Assembly (NCBI GenBank): GCA_029880425.1
Contig: JAOUOK010000176.1
Span: 1-5,119 of the forward strand
Reading direction: 5' to 3'
Length of the DNA stretch: 5,119 bases
Source of the DNA: Gammaproteobacteria bacterium
Lineage (GTDB): Bacteria; Pseudomonadota; Gammaproteobacteria; UBA6429; Thiohalophilaceae
Each line of letters begins with the position of its first letter. Position 1 is the first letter of the stretch. Made by a program: the position numbers and the translations under genes. Shown here in pieces: positions 1-5,119 of the stretch. Under the pieces are notes generated by a model that was not told where the DNA came from, did no database searches, and saw nothing but the letters and a program-made list of their open reading frames with translations.

Positions 1-827
1 ATAACATCAATACCAACAAAGATTAAGCCCTTCTCTTTTAATAGCGGGGCCACCTGCTCACAAATCCAGCGATCGCGCTTGCTCAACTCAATACCGACAC
101 CTTCTCCACCGGTTGCAAGGTTAGCCCGGGTTTCACCTTTTGCTGGAATACGCGCCAGTGCATAGGGAACCGGTTCACCATTAATTAAGAGAATACGTTT
201 GTCACCTTGCTTTATTTCAGGGATAAAACGCTGTGCCATGGTGAGTTTCGTACCATGCTCGGTCAAGGTTTCTATTATAACCCCCAGGTTTGAGTCACCC
301 GGTTTTATGCGAAATACTGATGCTCCGCCCATGCCGTCAAGTGGCTTAAGAATGATGTCCTTATGTTCGTCAAAAAAATTCCTGAGGTGCTCGGGCTGTG
401 ATGAGACCAGGGTTGGCGGCATACATTGCGGAAAATAATTGGTGAAAAGCTTTTCATTGGCATCACGTAAGCTTTGTGCTTTGTTGATGATGATGGTGCC
501 TTTTTCTTCTGCTTTTTCAAGGATATACGTGCTATAGATATAATTCATATCGAAAGGAGGATCTTTACGCATCAAGATGGCATCAAGGGAATCCAGTGCA
601 AGATCTTCATCCTCACCTAGTTCAAACCAGTTTTTTGCGTCATCAAAGACTTTCAGAGGCTTCATTTTTGCCCGTGCTTCATCGTGTTTCATGTAAAGAT
701 CGGCTTGCTCCATATAAAAAAGCTGCCAATCACGGCTCTGAGCCTCGAGTAGCATGGCTAAAGTACTGTCTTTTTTGTAATTAATGTCCCCGATGGGGTC
801 CATTACTACACCAATTTTGATTAACAT
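1..827 (-). CDS. gshB: Glutathione synthetase, 3'-truncated by window edge
   Basis: This gene encodes the ATP-dependent ligase that joins gamma-glutamylcysteine and glycine to make glutathione, the second step of cytosolic glutathione synthesis. Reading the minus strand from ATG at 827-825 gives 275 uninterrupted codons (MLIKIGVVMDPIGDIN at the N-terminus) before the window ends. The alignment with E. coli GshB (316 aa) is close to collinear, so about 40 C-terminal residues are missing. Visible family signatures are MRKDPPFD (86-93), SLRDANEKLFT (119-129), the ATP-grasp loop ILKPLDGMGGAS (159-170, nucleotide-binding Lys161), GDKRILL (208-214) and GETRANLATGGEG (231-243). The last residues seen, FVGID, include the start of the metal-binding segment. 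The start matches the family N-terminus although no clear Shine-Dalgarno precedes it. It is transcribed divergently from pilG, as in Pseudomonas. Identity is secure; only the C-terminal end is unseen. Confidence 0.96.
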   Translation of the reverse strand, partial: MLIKIGVVMDPIGDINYKKDSTLAMLLEAQSRDWQLFYMEQADLYMKHDEARAKMKPLKVFDDAKNWFELGEDEDLALDSLDAILMRKDPPFDMNYIYSTYILEKAEEKGTIIINKAQSLRDANEKLFTNYFPQCMPPTLVSSQPEHLRNFFDEHKDIILKPLDGMGGASVFRIKPGDSNLGVIIETLTEHGTKLTMAQRFIPEIKQGDKRILLINGEPVPYALARIPAKGETRANLATGGEGVGIELSKRDRWICEQVAPLLKEKGLIFVGIDV

Positions 828-846
828 AGGTACAATCTGACTGTTT

Positions 847-852
847 AGTATA
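847..852 (-). promoter_or_regulatory. Possible -10 element for gshB
   Basis: On the minus strand the hexamer TATACT (5 of 6 to TATAAT) lies 19 nt upstream of the gshB ATG. I see no convincing -35 hexamer at 16-18 nt spacing, so the element would have to be extended, activated or spurious. It would imply a very short leader, which fits the lack of a clear ribosome binding site. Weak call. Confidence 0.2.
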
Positions 853-955
853 AAAAGAAGGCTCGGTTAAGAGTACGATACGAGTGCACTATAGCGCTAG
901 TTTCCTGTTGGGTCATCGTGATATTTTTTTAAGTTGATATTAGCTATGCCGATAA

Positions 956-989
956 TTTAAGGGGACACAATGCGTTTTCCCCTGTTAAA
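956..989. repeat. 34-bp imperfect palindrome with GGGGA/TCCCC core
   Basis: TTTAAGGGGA (956-965) is complementary to TCCCC (978-982) plus TTAAA (985-989), interrupted by a 2-nt TG bulge (983-984). This gives a 10-bp stem around a 12-nt loop. It is the only GC-rich patch in a very AT-rich region. No T-run follows on either strand, so a factor-independent terminator is unlikely. It could be a REP-like element, an operator, or an RNA hairpin. The stem is seen directly; the class of element is a guess. Confidence 0.4.
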
Positions 990-1151
990 CAGAGTTAATT
1001 ATTGCGATGATAAGTGGTATATCTAAATTTTATGACATGATAATAATATGCCTATTTTTAAGTTAAATAAGATAATGTAAAAAAACAAAATATTCTATAG
1101 ATTATAAATACTTATGGAATATAATTAAAATCTGTGTTAAATAGATTAACC

Positions 1152-1173
1152 AAATGTGGAAAAGTTTACATAT
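1152..1173. promoter_or_regulatory. Candidate CRP/Vfr-type binding site
   Basis: The 22-bp stretch has a left half AAATGTGG and a right half TTACATAT, giving TGTGG-N6-TTACA against the CRP-family core TGTGA-N6-TCACA (4 of 5 in each half). By my manual count it matches the E. coli CRP 22-bp consensus at 15 of 22 positions. Its right half coincides with the TTTACA -35 hexamer of the putative pilG promoter, so a bound CRP/Vfr protein would more likely compete with polymerase than act as a class I activator. In an AT-rich region such matches also occur by chance. Confidence 0.3.
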
Positions 1174-1193
1174 TTTTTGTATAGAAATATGAA
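1165..1193 (+). promoter_or_regulatory. Putative sigma-70 promoter of the pil operon
   Basis: TTTACA (1165-1170, 5 of 6 to TTGACA) and TATGAA (1188-1193, 4 of 6 to TATAAT) are separated by exactly 17 nt. Transcription would begin near 1200. This favours a pilG start at 1230 or 1248 over the ATG at 1209, which would leave only about 10 nt of leader. It is the best promoter-like pair in front of pilG, but it was found by eye. Confidence 0.5.
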
Positions 1194-1247
1194 ACGTAAT
1201 AAAAACATATGGTTAGGTACCTTTTTAGGATGTTGGCAGAACAAACA

Positions 1248-1631
1248 ATGAGTGATGGATTTCAAGATCTGAAAGTGATGGTGATTGACGATAGTAAGAC
1301 CATTCGTCGAACAGCCGAAACACTATTAAAGAAAGCTGGCTGTGAAGTTTTTACCGCAACAGACGGTTTTGAGGCACTTTCTAAGATTACCGATCATAAA
1401 CCGGATATCATTTTTGTTGATATTATGATGCCGCGTCTTGATGGTTATCAAACAACTGCATTAATTAAAAATAATAAAGTATTTAAAAATACCCCAGTCG
1501 TCATGTTATCAAGTAAAGACGGCTTATTTGATCGTGCGCGTGGCCGAATCGTGGGATCAGAACAGTACCTGACAAAACCTTTTACTAAAGATGAATTACT
1601 TAGTGCTATACAGCAGCTTGTGCTGGATTAG
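1248..1631 (+). CDS. pilG: PilG, CheY-like response regulator of twitching motility
   Basis: PilG is a stand-alone cytoplasmic receiver phosphorylated by the ChpA/PilL kinase. In Pseudomonas it promotes pilus extension and, with FimL, cAMP synthesis. The 127-residue product is a single receiver domain with the acidic pair Asp14-Asp15 (MVIDDS), phosphoacceptor Asp58 (FVDIMMPRLDGY), switch Ser88 (MLSSKDG) and Lys110 (YLTKPF). The stretches SKTIRRTAETLLKKAG (16-31) and GRIVGSEQYLTKPF (99-112) are PilG hallmarks that separate it from generic CheY. The start is uncertain: in-frame ATGs lie at 1209, 1230 and 1248. I chose 1248 because MSDGFQDLKV gives about the N-terminal length of known PilG and a weak GGCAG lies 8 nt upstream. 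The 1209 start would add 13 non-conserved residues. pilG opens the operon, followed by pilH after 79 nt. Confidence 0.92.
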   Translation: MSDGFQDLKVMVIDDSKTIRRTAETLLKKAGCEVFTATDGFEALSKITDHKPDIIFVDIMMPRLDGYQTTALIKNNKVFKNTPVVMLSSKDGLFDRARGRIVGSEQYLTKPFTKDELLSAIQQLVLD

Positions 1632-1710
1632 TACGTTTAGCTTTTTTAATGTTTGTAGATACTAAAAACAGCAATTGAAAAAAATATCGTAAGGAATTAG
1701 GAGAAAATAA

Positions 1711-2070
1711 ATGGCTAATATATTTATCGTGGATGATTCGCCTACAGAAGTCCATGTGCTCAAATCTATCCTTGAGAAAAATGGCCACAGTGTAGACTCT
1801 GTTGATAATGCTGAAGCAGGAATTGTACAAATTACGGCAAAGAAACCGGATCTTGTTTTGATGGATGTCGTAATGCCGGGTATGAATGGTTTTCAGGCAA
1901 CCAGGGCTTTAACCAAGGCTCCTGAAACAGAGAATATCCCAATAATTATTGTTACAACCAAAGATCAGGAAACCGATAAAATGTGGGGTTTGCGTCAGGG
2001 CGCAAAAGACTACATAACAAAGCCTATTGATGAAGCCATTTTATTAGAAAAAATTGGCTCGATTTTGTAA
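1711..2070 (+). CDS. pilH: PilH, CheY-like response regulator of twitching motility
   Basis: PilH is the second single-domain receiver of the Pil-Chp system. In Pseudomonas it counterbalances PilG, favouring retraction and acting as an outlet for phosphate from the kinase. The 119-residue protein is one receiver domain with the acidic pair Asp8-Asp9 (FIVDDSPTE), phosphoacceptor Asp52 (LVLMDVVMPGMNGFQATR), Thr82 (IIIVTTKDQETDK) and Lys104 (DYITKP). The blocks SPTE, MNGFQATRALTK and TTKDQETDKMWGLRQGAKDY are typical of PilH and distinguish it from PilG. A strong TAGGAG (1698-1703) lies 7 nt before ATG and fixes the start. The length is close to that of the Pseudomonas protein (about 121 aa). The 79-nt gap after pilG contains no terminator-like hairpin, so co-transcription is expected. 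Confidence 0.95.
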   Translation: MANIFIVDDSPTEVHVLKSILEKNGHSVDSVDNAEAGIVQITAKKPDLVLMDVVMPGMNGFQATRALTKAPETENIPIIIVTTKDQETDKMWGLRQGAKDYITKPIDEAILLEKIGSIL

Positions 2071-2088
2071 GTAAAGGCTCACTGATAA

Positions 2089-2637
2089 ATGGCTGTTGTT
2101 TCAAAATCTTATGCTTTGCTTCAGGACATTGAATCCCGAAGCCGTAGTAAAGCATTAGGCTTGCCACAACAAATTGAAGTAAGAAGAACATGGTCTGGGG
2201 TGGGGTTCAGACTCGGTGGAGCGAATTTATTATCAAAATTAGAAGAGGTAGATGAAATTCTGATTTCACCCGAAATGACAAAAGTACCCAGCGCTCTTTC
2301 ATGGGTTAAAGGTATCGCAAATATTCGCGGCTTGTTGCTACCCATTATGGATTTACGTGATTTTATCGATGGTGAAGCAATTAAGGCAGGACGCAAAACC
2401 CGTATCATCCTGATTAAAAAAGGTGAGCTGGTATCAGGGCTGATGGTTGATGAAGTATATGGTATGCGACATTTTTTTGAGGAAGAGCGTACACATAACG
2501 TACCTGAAGTTTCTGACAATATGAAAAAGTATTTACAGGGAGCGTTTCGTAAAGGAAATATGCATTGGGGCATATTTAATATGGATAACCTCGCAGCTGA
2601 TCCAGGTTTTTTAGAGGTGGCTGCGAGAGCAGGCTAG
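2089..2637 (+). CDS. pilI: PilI, CheW-like adaptor of the Pil-Chp system
   Basis: PilI is the cytoplasmic coupling protein predicted to bridge the receptor PilJ and the ChpA/PilL histidine kinase. The 182-residue product has an N-terminal extension (1-34, including LLQDIESRSRSKALGLPQQ, a PilI-like lead-in) followed by one CheW domain (about 35-175). The domain holds GVGFRLGG (37-44), the VDEIL strand (54-58), VPSALSWVKGIANIRG (66-81) with the conserved Arg80 of the NxRG turn that contacts kinase and receptor in CheW proteins, and LLLPIMDLRDF (82-92). There is no catalytic residue, as expected of a scaffold. The start is supported by AAAGG at 2073-2077, 11 nt upstream. Only 18 nt separate it from the pilH stop, which implies co-transcription and probable coupled translation. 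Length is normal for the family. Confidence 0.93.
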   Translation: MAVVSKSYALLQDIESRSRSKALGLPQQIEVRRTWSGVGFRLGGANLLSKLEEVDEILISPEMTKVPSALSWVKGIANIRGLLLPIMDLRDFIDGEAIKAGRKTRIILIKKGELVSGLMVDEVYGMRHFFEEERTHNVPEVSDNMKKYLQGAFRKGNMHWGIFNMDNLAADPGFLEVAARAG

Positions 2638-2654
2638 AGTATTTTTACGTTAAT

Positions 2655-2670
2655 AATATATAGATATATT
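2655..2670. repeat. Perfect AT-only palindrome followed by T-tract
   Basis: AATATAT (2655-2661) and ATATATT (2664-2670) are perfect complements around AG, starting 18 nt after the pilI stop. A G and then two T-runs follow (2671-2685). The layout resembles a terminator or attenuator, but the stem contains no G-C pair and would be weak as RNA. It could instead be an AT-rich protein-binding palindrome. Confidence 0.3.
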
Positions 2671-2687
2671 GTTTTTTATTTTTGGTT

Positions 2688-2727
2688 TACGGGATTAAAA
2701 AAATATAAATTTTATAAAAAATCCGTA
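2688..2727. repeat. Imperfect inverted repeat upstream of pilJ
   Basis: TACGGGATT (2688-2696) pairs with AATCCGTA (2720-2727) if one G is bulged. The interior also holds a short nested pair, ATAAA (2705-2709) with TTTAT (2711-2715). Stem and positions are read directly. The spacing to the next T-run (2735-2741) is too long for a textbook intrinsic terminator. Function is unknown. Confidence 0.35.
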
Positions 2728-2747
2728 GTTAGTTATTTTTTAATTTA

Positions 2748-2764
2748 GACAAAGTTTGTTTGTC
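2748..2764 (+). repeat. Short hairpin directly upstream of the pilJ ribosome binding site
   Basis: GACAAA (2748-2753) and TTTGTC (2759-2764) form a perfect 6-bp stem with a 5-nt loop, GTTTG. It ends 4 nt before the pilJ Shine-Dalgarno TAGGAG (2769-2774), which itself lies 6 nt before the ATG. In mRNA it could shield the 5' side of the ribosome binding site or stabilise a processed pilJ transcript. It could also be a small operator. Chance is not excluded for a 6-bp stem. Confidence 0.35.
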
Positions 2765-2780
2765 ACGGTAGGAGTTAATC

Positions 2781-4793
2781 ATGAAGCTCAGTAGTAAAGG
2801 CCTATTTTCTGGCGTAAGTTCTGGCCGAATAATGGCGTACTTAATTGTAATGTTGATCATAACAATTATTGTGATGGGTGTTGCCTATAGCTTTATTGTT
2901 ATTCAGGATGCAAAAGATCGTGAATATATTAACCGTATTGGTGATCAACGCGTACTTTCTCAGCAGTTAGCAAAACTTGCCTCACAGGCATCGCGTGGTG
3001 ATATCAAAGCTTTTCCACCATTGCAACGTGATCGAAACAACTTCAATGAAACACTGCAATGGCACATCGAAGGCGCTACCGAGCTTGGCATGATGACCAG
3101 TCTTGAAGATGTCTGGAATAAATACAGGGCTAATTTAGATATTATCCTTAAACGTCGTGAAGTTGTTGCTAATATGCGTTCTTTAATTGCTAATATTAAT
3201 GAGCAAATTCCTAACTTACTTGCTGTATCGGATGACGTTGTAACGATTATGGCAGAACAGGGTGCGCCACCCGATCAGATTTATATCGCAACACGTCAGT
3301 TGATGTTAACCCAGCGTATATCGAGTAACGTAAACCGTGTACTCGATGGTGGTGAAGAAGCGATTACCGCGGCAGACCGCTTTGGTCGTGACGCGGCATT
3401 ATTCGGCCGGGTTGTAGAAGATATGTTACGTGGTAATCGTAACCTGGGTATTAAACAAATTACCCACCCTAAGTCAGTTGAAAAACTAAAAGCCGTGCGA
3501 GCCTTATTTAAAGAATTACGTAACCAGGTTGGTGCGATTCTTGAACGTTCTCCGGAAATGTTCCAGGTGTCTGATGCGGCAGAAAGTGTTCTTGCCACCT
3601 CACCTGCATTATTAGAAGAGATTGAAAATTTATCGACTTCTTACCAGGCAACATTTAAAGATCGTATTACCCAGACCATCGTAACGATTATGGGGTTACT
3701 CTCACTTATTTTGATTATTACGTTGGCATTTATATATTTACGTGATTCAAAGAGTCGGTTACAGGAAACTGAGCAATCAAGAATTACAATCCAGGAAACA
3801 AATACAAGAAACCAGGAATCAATTTTACGATTACTTGATGAGATGGGTAACCTCGCTGATGGTGACTTAACCGTAACAGCAACGGTAACCGAAGATATCA
3901 CGGGTGCAATCGCGGACTCGATTAACTATACCATCGAGGCATTACGTTCCCTGGTAACGTCAATCAATGACACTACGCAGCAGGTATCATCGGCGGCACA
4001 ACAAACACAGGCAACCGCTATTCATCTCGCCGAAGCTTCTGATCACCAGGCGCAACAAATCACCGGCGCATCTGCTGCGATCAACGAAATGGCCGTATCG
4101 ATTGAAGCGGTATCAAACCATGCGGGTGAGCTGGCTGATGAAGCAGATAAATCGGTTGGTATCGCAAACAAAGGTGCTGACGCGGTACAAAGAACCATTC
4201 ATGGTATGGATACCATCCGTGAACAAATCCAGGAAACTTCAAAACGTATTAAACGTCTTGGTGAATCATCACAGGAAATCGGTGATATCGTTGAGCTGAT
4301 CAATGACATCGCGGAACAAACAAATATTCTTGCATTGAACGCGGCCATCCAGGCGGCCATGGCGGGTGAAGCCGGTCGTGGTTTCGCGGTTGTTGCGGAT
4401 GAGGTACAACGACTTGCGGAACGTTCAGCTGATGCAACACGCCAAATCGAGGCACTGGTAAAAGCGATCCAGACTGATACCAACGAAGCGGTGGCTTCGA
4501 TGGAACAAAGTACCTCAGAGGTAGTATCGGGTGCACAACTTGCCCAGGATGCGGGTCAGTCTCTTGAAGAGATTGAAAGTGTATCAACGCATCTGGCTGA
4601 ACTTATTCGAACAATTTCGGATTCTGCAAAACAACAGGCGAGTGCTGCAATCAATATCTCTGACACCATGAATGTAATTCAGGAAATTACTACCCAGACA
4701 TCTGCAGGTACCAATGAAACTGCTGCGTCTATCGGTAACCTTGCTGAATTAGCAAATGAATTACGTAACTCGGTTGCTGGTTTCCGTTTATAA
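2781..4793 (+). CDS. pilJ: PilJ, methyl-accepting chemoreceptor for type IV pili
   Basis: PilJ is the inner-membrane receptor of the Pil-Chp system. In Pseudomonas it contacts pilin and passes surface signals to the kinase. The 670-residue protein (about 680 in Pseudomonas) has TM1 at about 17-41, a periplasmic region 42-299, TM2 at 300-320, a HAMP-like stretch (about 346-400, [14 protein letters not shown]) and a long MCP signalling coiled coil to the C-terminus. The periplasmic part holds two related PilJ-type helical motifs, [17 protein letters not shown] (52-68) and [17 protein letters not shown] (171-187). The signalling tip is [21 protein letters not shown] (512-532), with Gln524 and Met527 where most receptors have Glu and Arg, as is usual for PilJ. 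It ends at VAGFRL with no CheR/CheB-tethering pentapeptide. TAGGAG 6 nt before ATG fixes the start. A 143-nt gap from pilI hints at separate control. Confidence 0.96.
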   Translation: MKLSSKGLFSGVSSGRIMAYLIVMLIITIIVMGVAYSFIVIQDAKDREYINRIGDQRVLSQQLAKLASQASRGDIKAFPPLQRDRNNFNETLQWHIEGATELGMMTSLEDVWNKYRANLDIILKRREVVANMRSLIANINEQIPNLLAVSDDVVTIMAEQGAPPDQIYIATRQLMLTQRISSNVNRVLDGGEEAITAADRFGRDAALFGRVVEDMLRGNRNLGIKQITHPKSVEKLKAVRALFKELRNQVGAILERSPEMFQVSDAAESVLATSPALLEEIENLSTSYQATFKDRITQTIVTIMGLLSLILIITLAFIYLRDSKSRLQETEQSRITIQETNTRNQESILRLLDEMGNLADGDLTVTATVTEDITGAIADSINYTIEALRSLVTSINDTTQQVSSAAQQTQATAIHLAEASDHQAQQITGASAAINEMAVSIEAVSNHAGELADEADKSVGIANKGADAVQRTIHGMDTIREQIQETSKRIKRLGESSQEIGDIVELINDIAEQTNILALNAAIQAAMAGEAGRGFAVVADEVQRLAERSADATRQIEALVKAIQTDTNEAVASMEQSTSEVVSGAQLAQDAGQSLEEIESVSTHLAELIRTISDSAKQQASAAINISDTMNVIQEITTQTSAGTNETAASIGNLAELANELRNSVAGFRL

Positions 4794-4859
4794 GTTGTTA
4801 GCTTAACTGCTTTCAATTTTATAACGGATAAATATAAGGCCTGTACGTGATTGTTACTC

Positions 4860-4864
4860 AGGAG
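4860..4864 (+). promoter_or_regulatory. Ribosome binding site fixing the GTG start of pilK
   Basis: AGGAG lies 6 nt upstream of GTG at 4871. The next in-frame ATGs (codons 12 and 14) have no comparable site, so the GTG is the likely start. Confidence 0.75.
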
Positions 4865-4870
4865 AAAATA

Positions 4871-5119
4871 GTGTCACAGACTCAATGGCAGCTAAATGAA
4901 TTGATGCCTATGAGTGATGCTGAGTACGCGTTATGGATTCAGCTGCTTGAGGACAGAACAGGCATTAGTTTGCCCGAGTTAAGAAAAAGTTTTTTGTTGT
5001 CTAAACTTACTATCCGTATGAATGAGTTAGGTATTACGGATTACAAAAGTTATTTTGCTTATGTGACGCATGGCAAAACAGGGCGCGTGGAGTGGGAAAC
5101 ACTGGTAGACAGGCTGACT
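4871..5119 (+). CDS. pilK: PilK, CheR-type receptor methyltransferase, N-terminal part
   Basis: This is predicted to be the S-adenosylmethionine-dependent methyltransferase that methylates glutamates of PilJ for adaptation. Only 83 codons are in the window, from GTG at 4871 (read as Met-SQTQWQLNELMPMSDAEY) to the right edge. They cover the alpha-helical CheR N-terminal domain: ALWIQLLEDRTGISLPELRKS (20-40), a substrate-contact helix LSKLTIRMNELGITDYKSYF (43-62), and WETLVDRLT (75-83), after which CheR proteins continue with the NET..FFR segment. The SAM-binding catalytic domain lies outside the window. It begins 77 nt after pilJ, with no hairpin terminator seen between them. The CheR family is clear from these motifs; the name pilK rests mainly on its position directly after pilJ, as in Pseudomonas. 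Confidence 0.85.
   Translation, partial: MSQTQWQLNELMPMSDAEYALWIQLLEDRTGISLPELRKSFLLSKLTIRMNELGITDYKSYFAYVTHGKTGRVEWETLVDRLT

Larger units (their letters stand above)
828..1247. other. Divergent gshB/pilG intergenic region, no gene seen
   Basis: This stretch of about 420 bases separates the divergent starts of gshB and pilG. It is strongly AT-rich, especially from about 1020 to 1210. No ORF of protein-coding character is present on either strand. The only translatable item of note is an 18-codon ORF at 970-1026 (see findings). It should contain the promoters of both flanking genes. The identifiable content is an imperfect palindrome at 956-989, a perfect 8-bp palindrome TAGCGCTA at 892-899, and a promoter plus candidate activator site at 1152-1193. 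I see no tRNA, terminator hairpin with a T-run, or transposase remnant. Confidence 0.7.

Noticed and set aside
199..784. Plus-strand ORFs of 79 and 62 codons (199-438, 596-784) and a minus-strand ORF of 71 codons (305-520)
   Set aside because: They lie wholly within gshB in other frames, have low-complexity or basic compositions, and match no family I recognise. gshB reads through unbroken.
892..899. Perfect palindrome TAGCGCTA
   Set aside because: Eight bases is within chance expectation and no second copy is seen nearby.
1632..1710. Possible terminator or promoter between pilG and pilH
   Set aside because: A T-run at 1641-1647 has no stem in front of it, and I found no -35/-10 pair worth reporting. 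The gap is consistent with simple co-transcription.
1606..1830. Minus-strand 74-codon ORF across the pilG-pilH junction
   Set aside because: It overlaps two conserved genes in antisense, has no ribosome binding site of note, and shows no recognisable domain.
2121..2573. Minus-strand 150-codon ORF
   Set aside because: It is an antisense shadow of pilI, and the sense frame shows clear CheW motifs.
4300..4400. Locally more GC-rich codon use in the PilJ signalling domain
   Set aside because: It coincides with the most conserved, alanine-rich tip of the receptor, so amino-acid content explains it without horizontal transfer.
3296..4587. Several 86-110 codon ORFs on both strands inside pilJ
   Set aside because: They are shadows of the repetitive Ala/Glu/Gln-rich coiled-coil coding sequence. 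The pilJ frame is intact and conserved.
4794..4870. Short complementary segments after the pilJ stop (TAAG near 4791 with CTTA near 4802)
   Set aside because: Only about 4 bp of stem and no following T-run, so it is too weak to call a terminator.

Overview
The window carries the start of a type IV pilus chemosensory (Pil-Chp) operon, divergent from glutathione synthetase. The gene order gshB(-) | pilG-pilH-pilI-pilJ-pilK(+) and the protein sequences closely resemble the Pseudomonas aeruginosa twitching-motility cluster, so the source is most likely a gammaproteobacterium. The AT-rich intergenic DNA and the moderate-GC genes argue against a high-GC Pseudomonas. I cannot name the genus from this window.

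Layout. Positions 1-827 (minus strand) hold gshB, cut off at its 3' end by the window edge. Positions 828-1247 are a non-coding, AT-rich divergent regulatory region. It contains a 34-bp imperfect palindrome (956-989), a good sigma-70-like promoter for pilG (1165-1193), and a CRP/Vfr-like half-symmetric site overlapping that promoter's -35 element. Then come pilG (1248-1631), pilH (1711-2070), pilI (2089-2637), a 143-bp AT-rich gap with three inverted repeats, pilJ (2781-4793), and the first 83 codons of pilK, a cheR-type gene (from GTG at 4871, running off the right edge). The histidine kinase expected next in this system (chpA/pilL) would lie outside the window.

How the genes work together. 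PilJ is the two-pass membrane receptor. PilI is the CheW-type adaptor that couples it to the ChpA/PilL kinase. PilG and PilH are stand-alone phospho-receiver proteins that take phosphate from that kinase and have distinct effects on pilus extension, retraction and, in Pseudomonas, cAMP synthesis. PilK is the methyltransferase predicted to adapt the receptor. gshB is an unlinked metabolic gene whose neighbouring position appears to be inherited synteny.

I see no mobile element, CRISPR array, tRNA or rRNA. The coding content is that of a known system. The less ordinary material is in the two AT-rich intergenic regions, and those observations are modest and need genome-scale checks.
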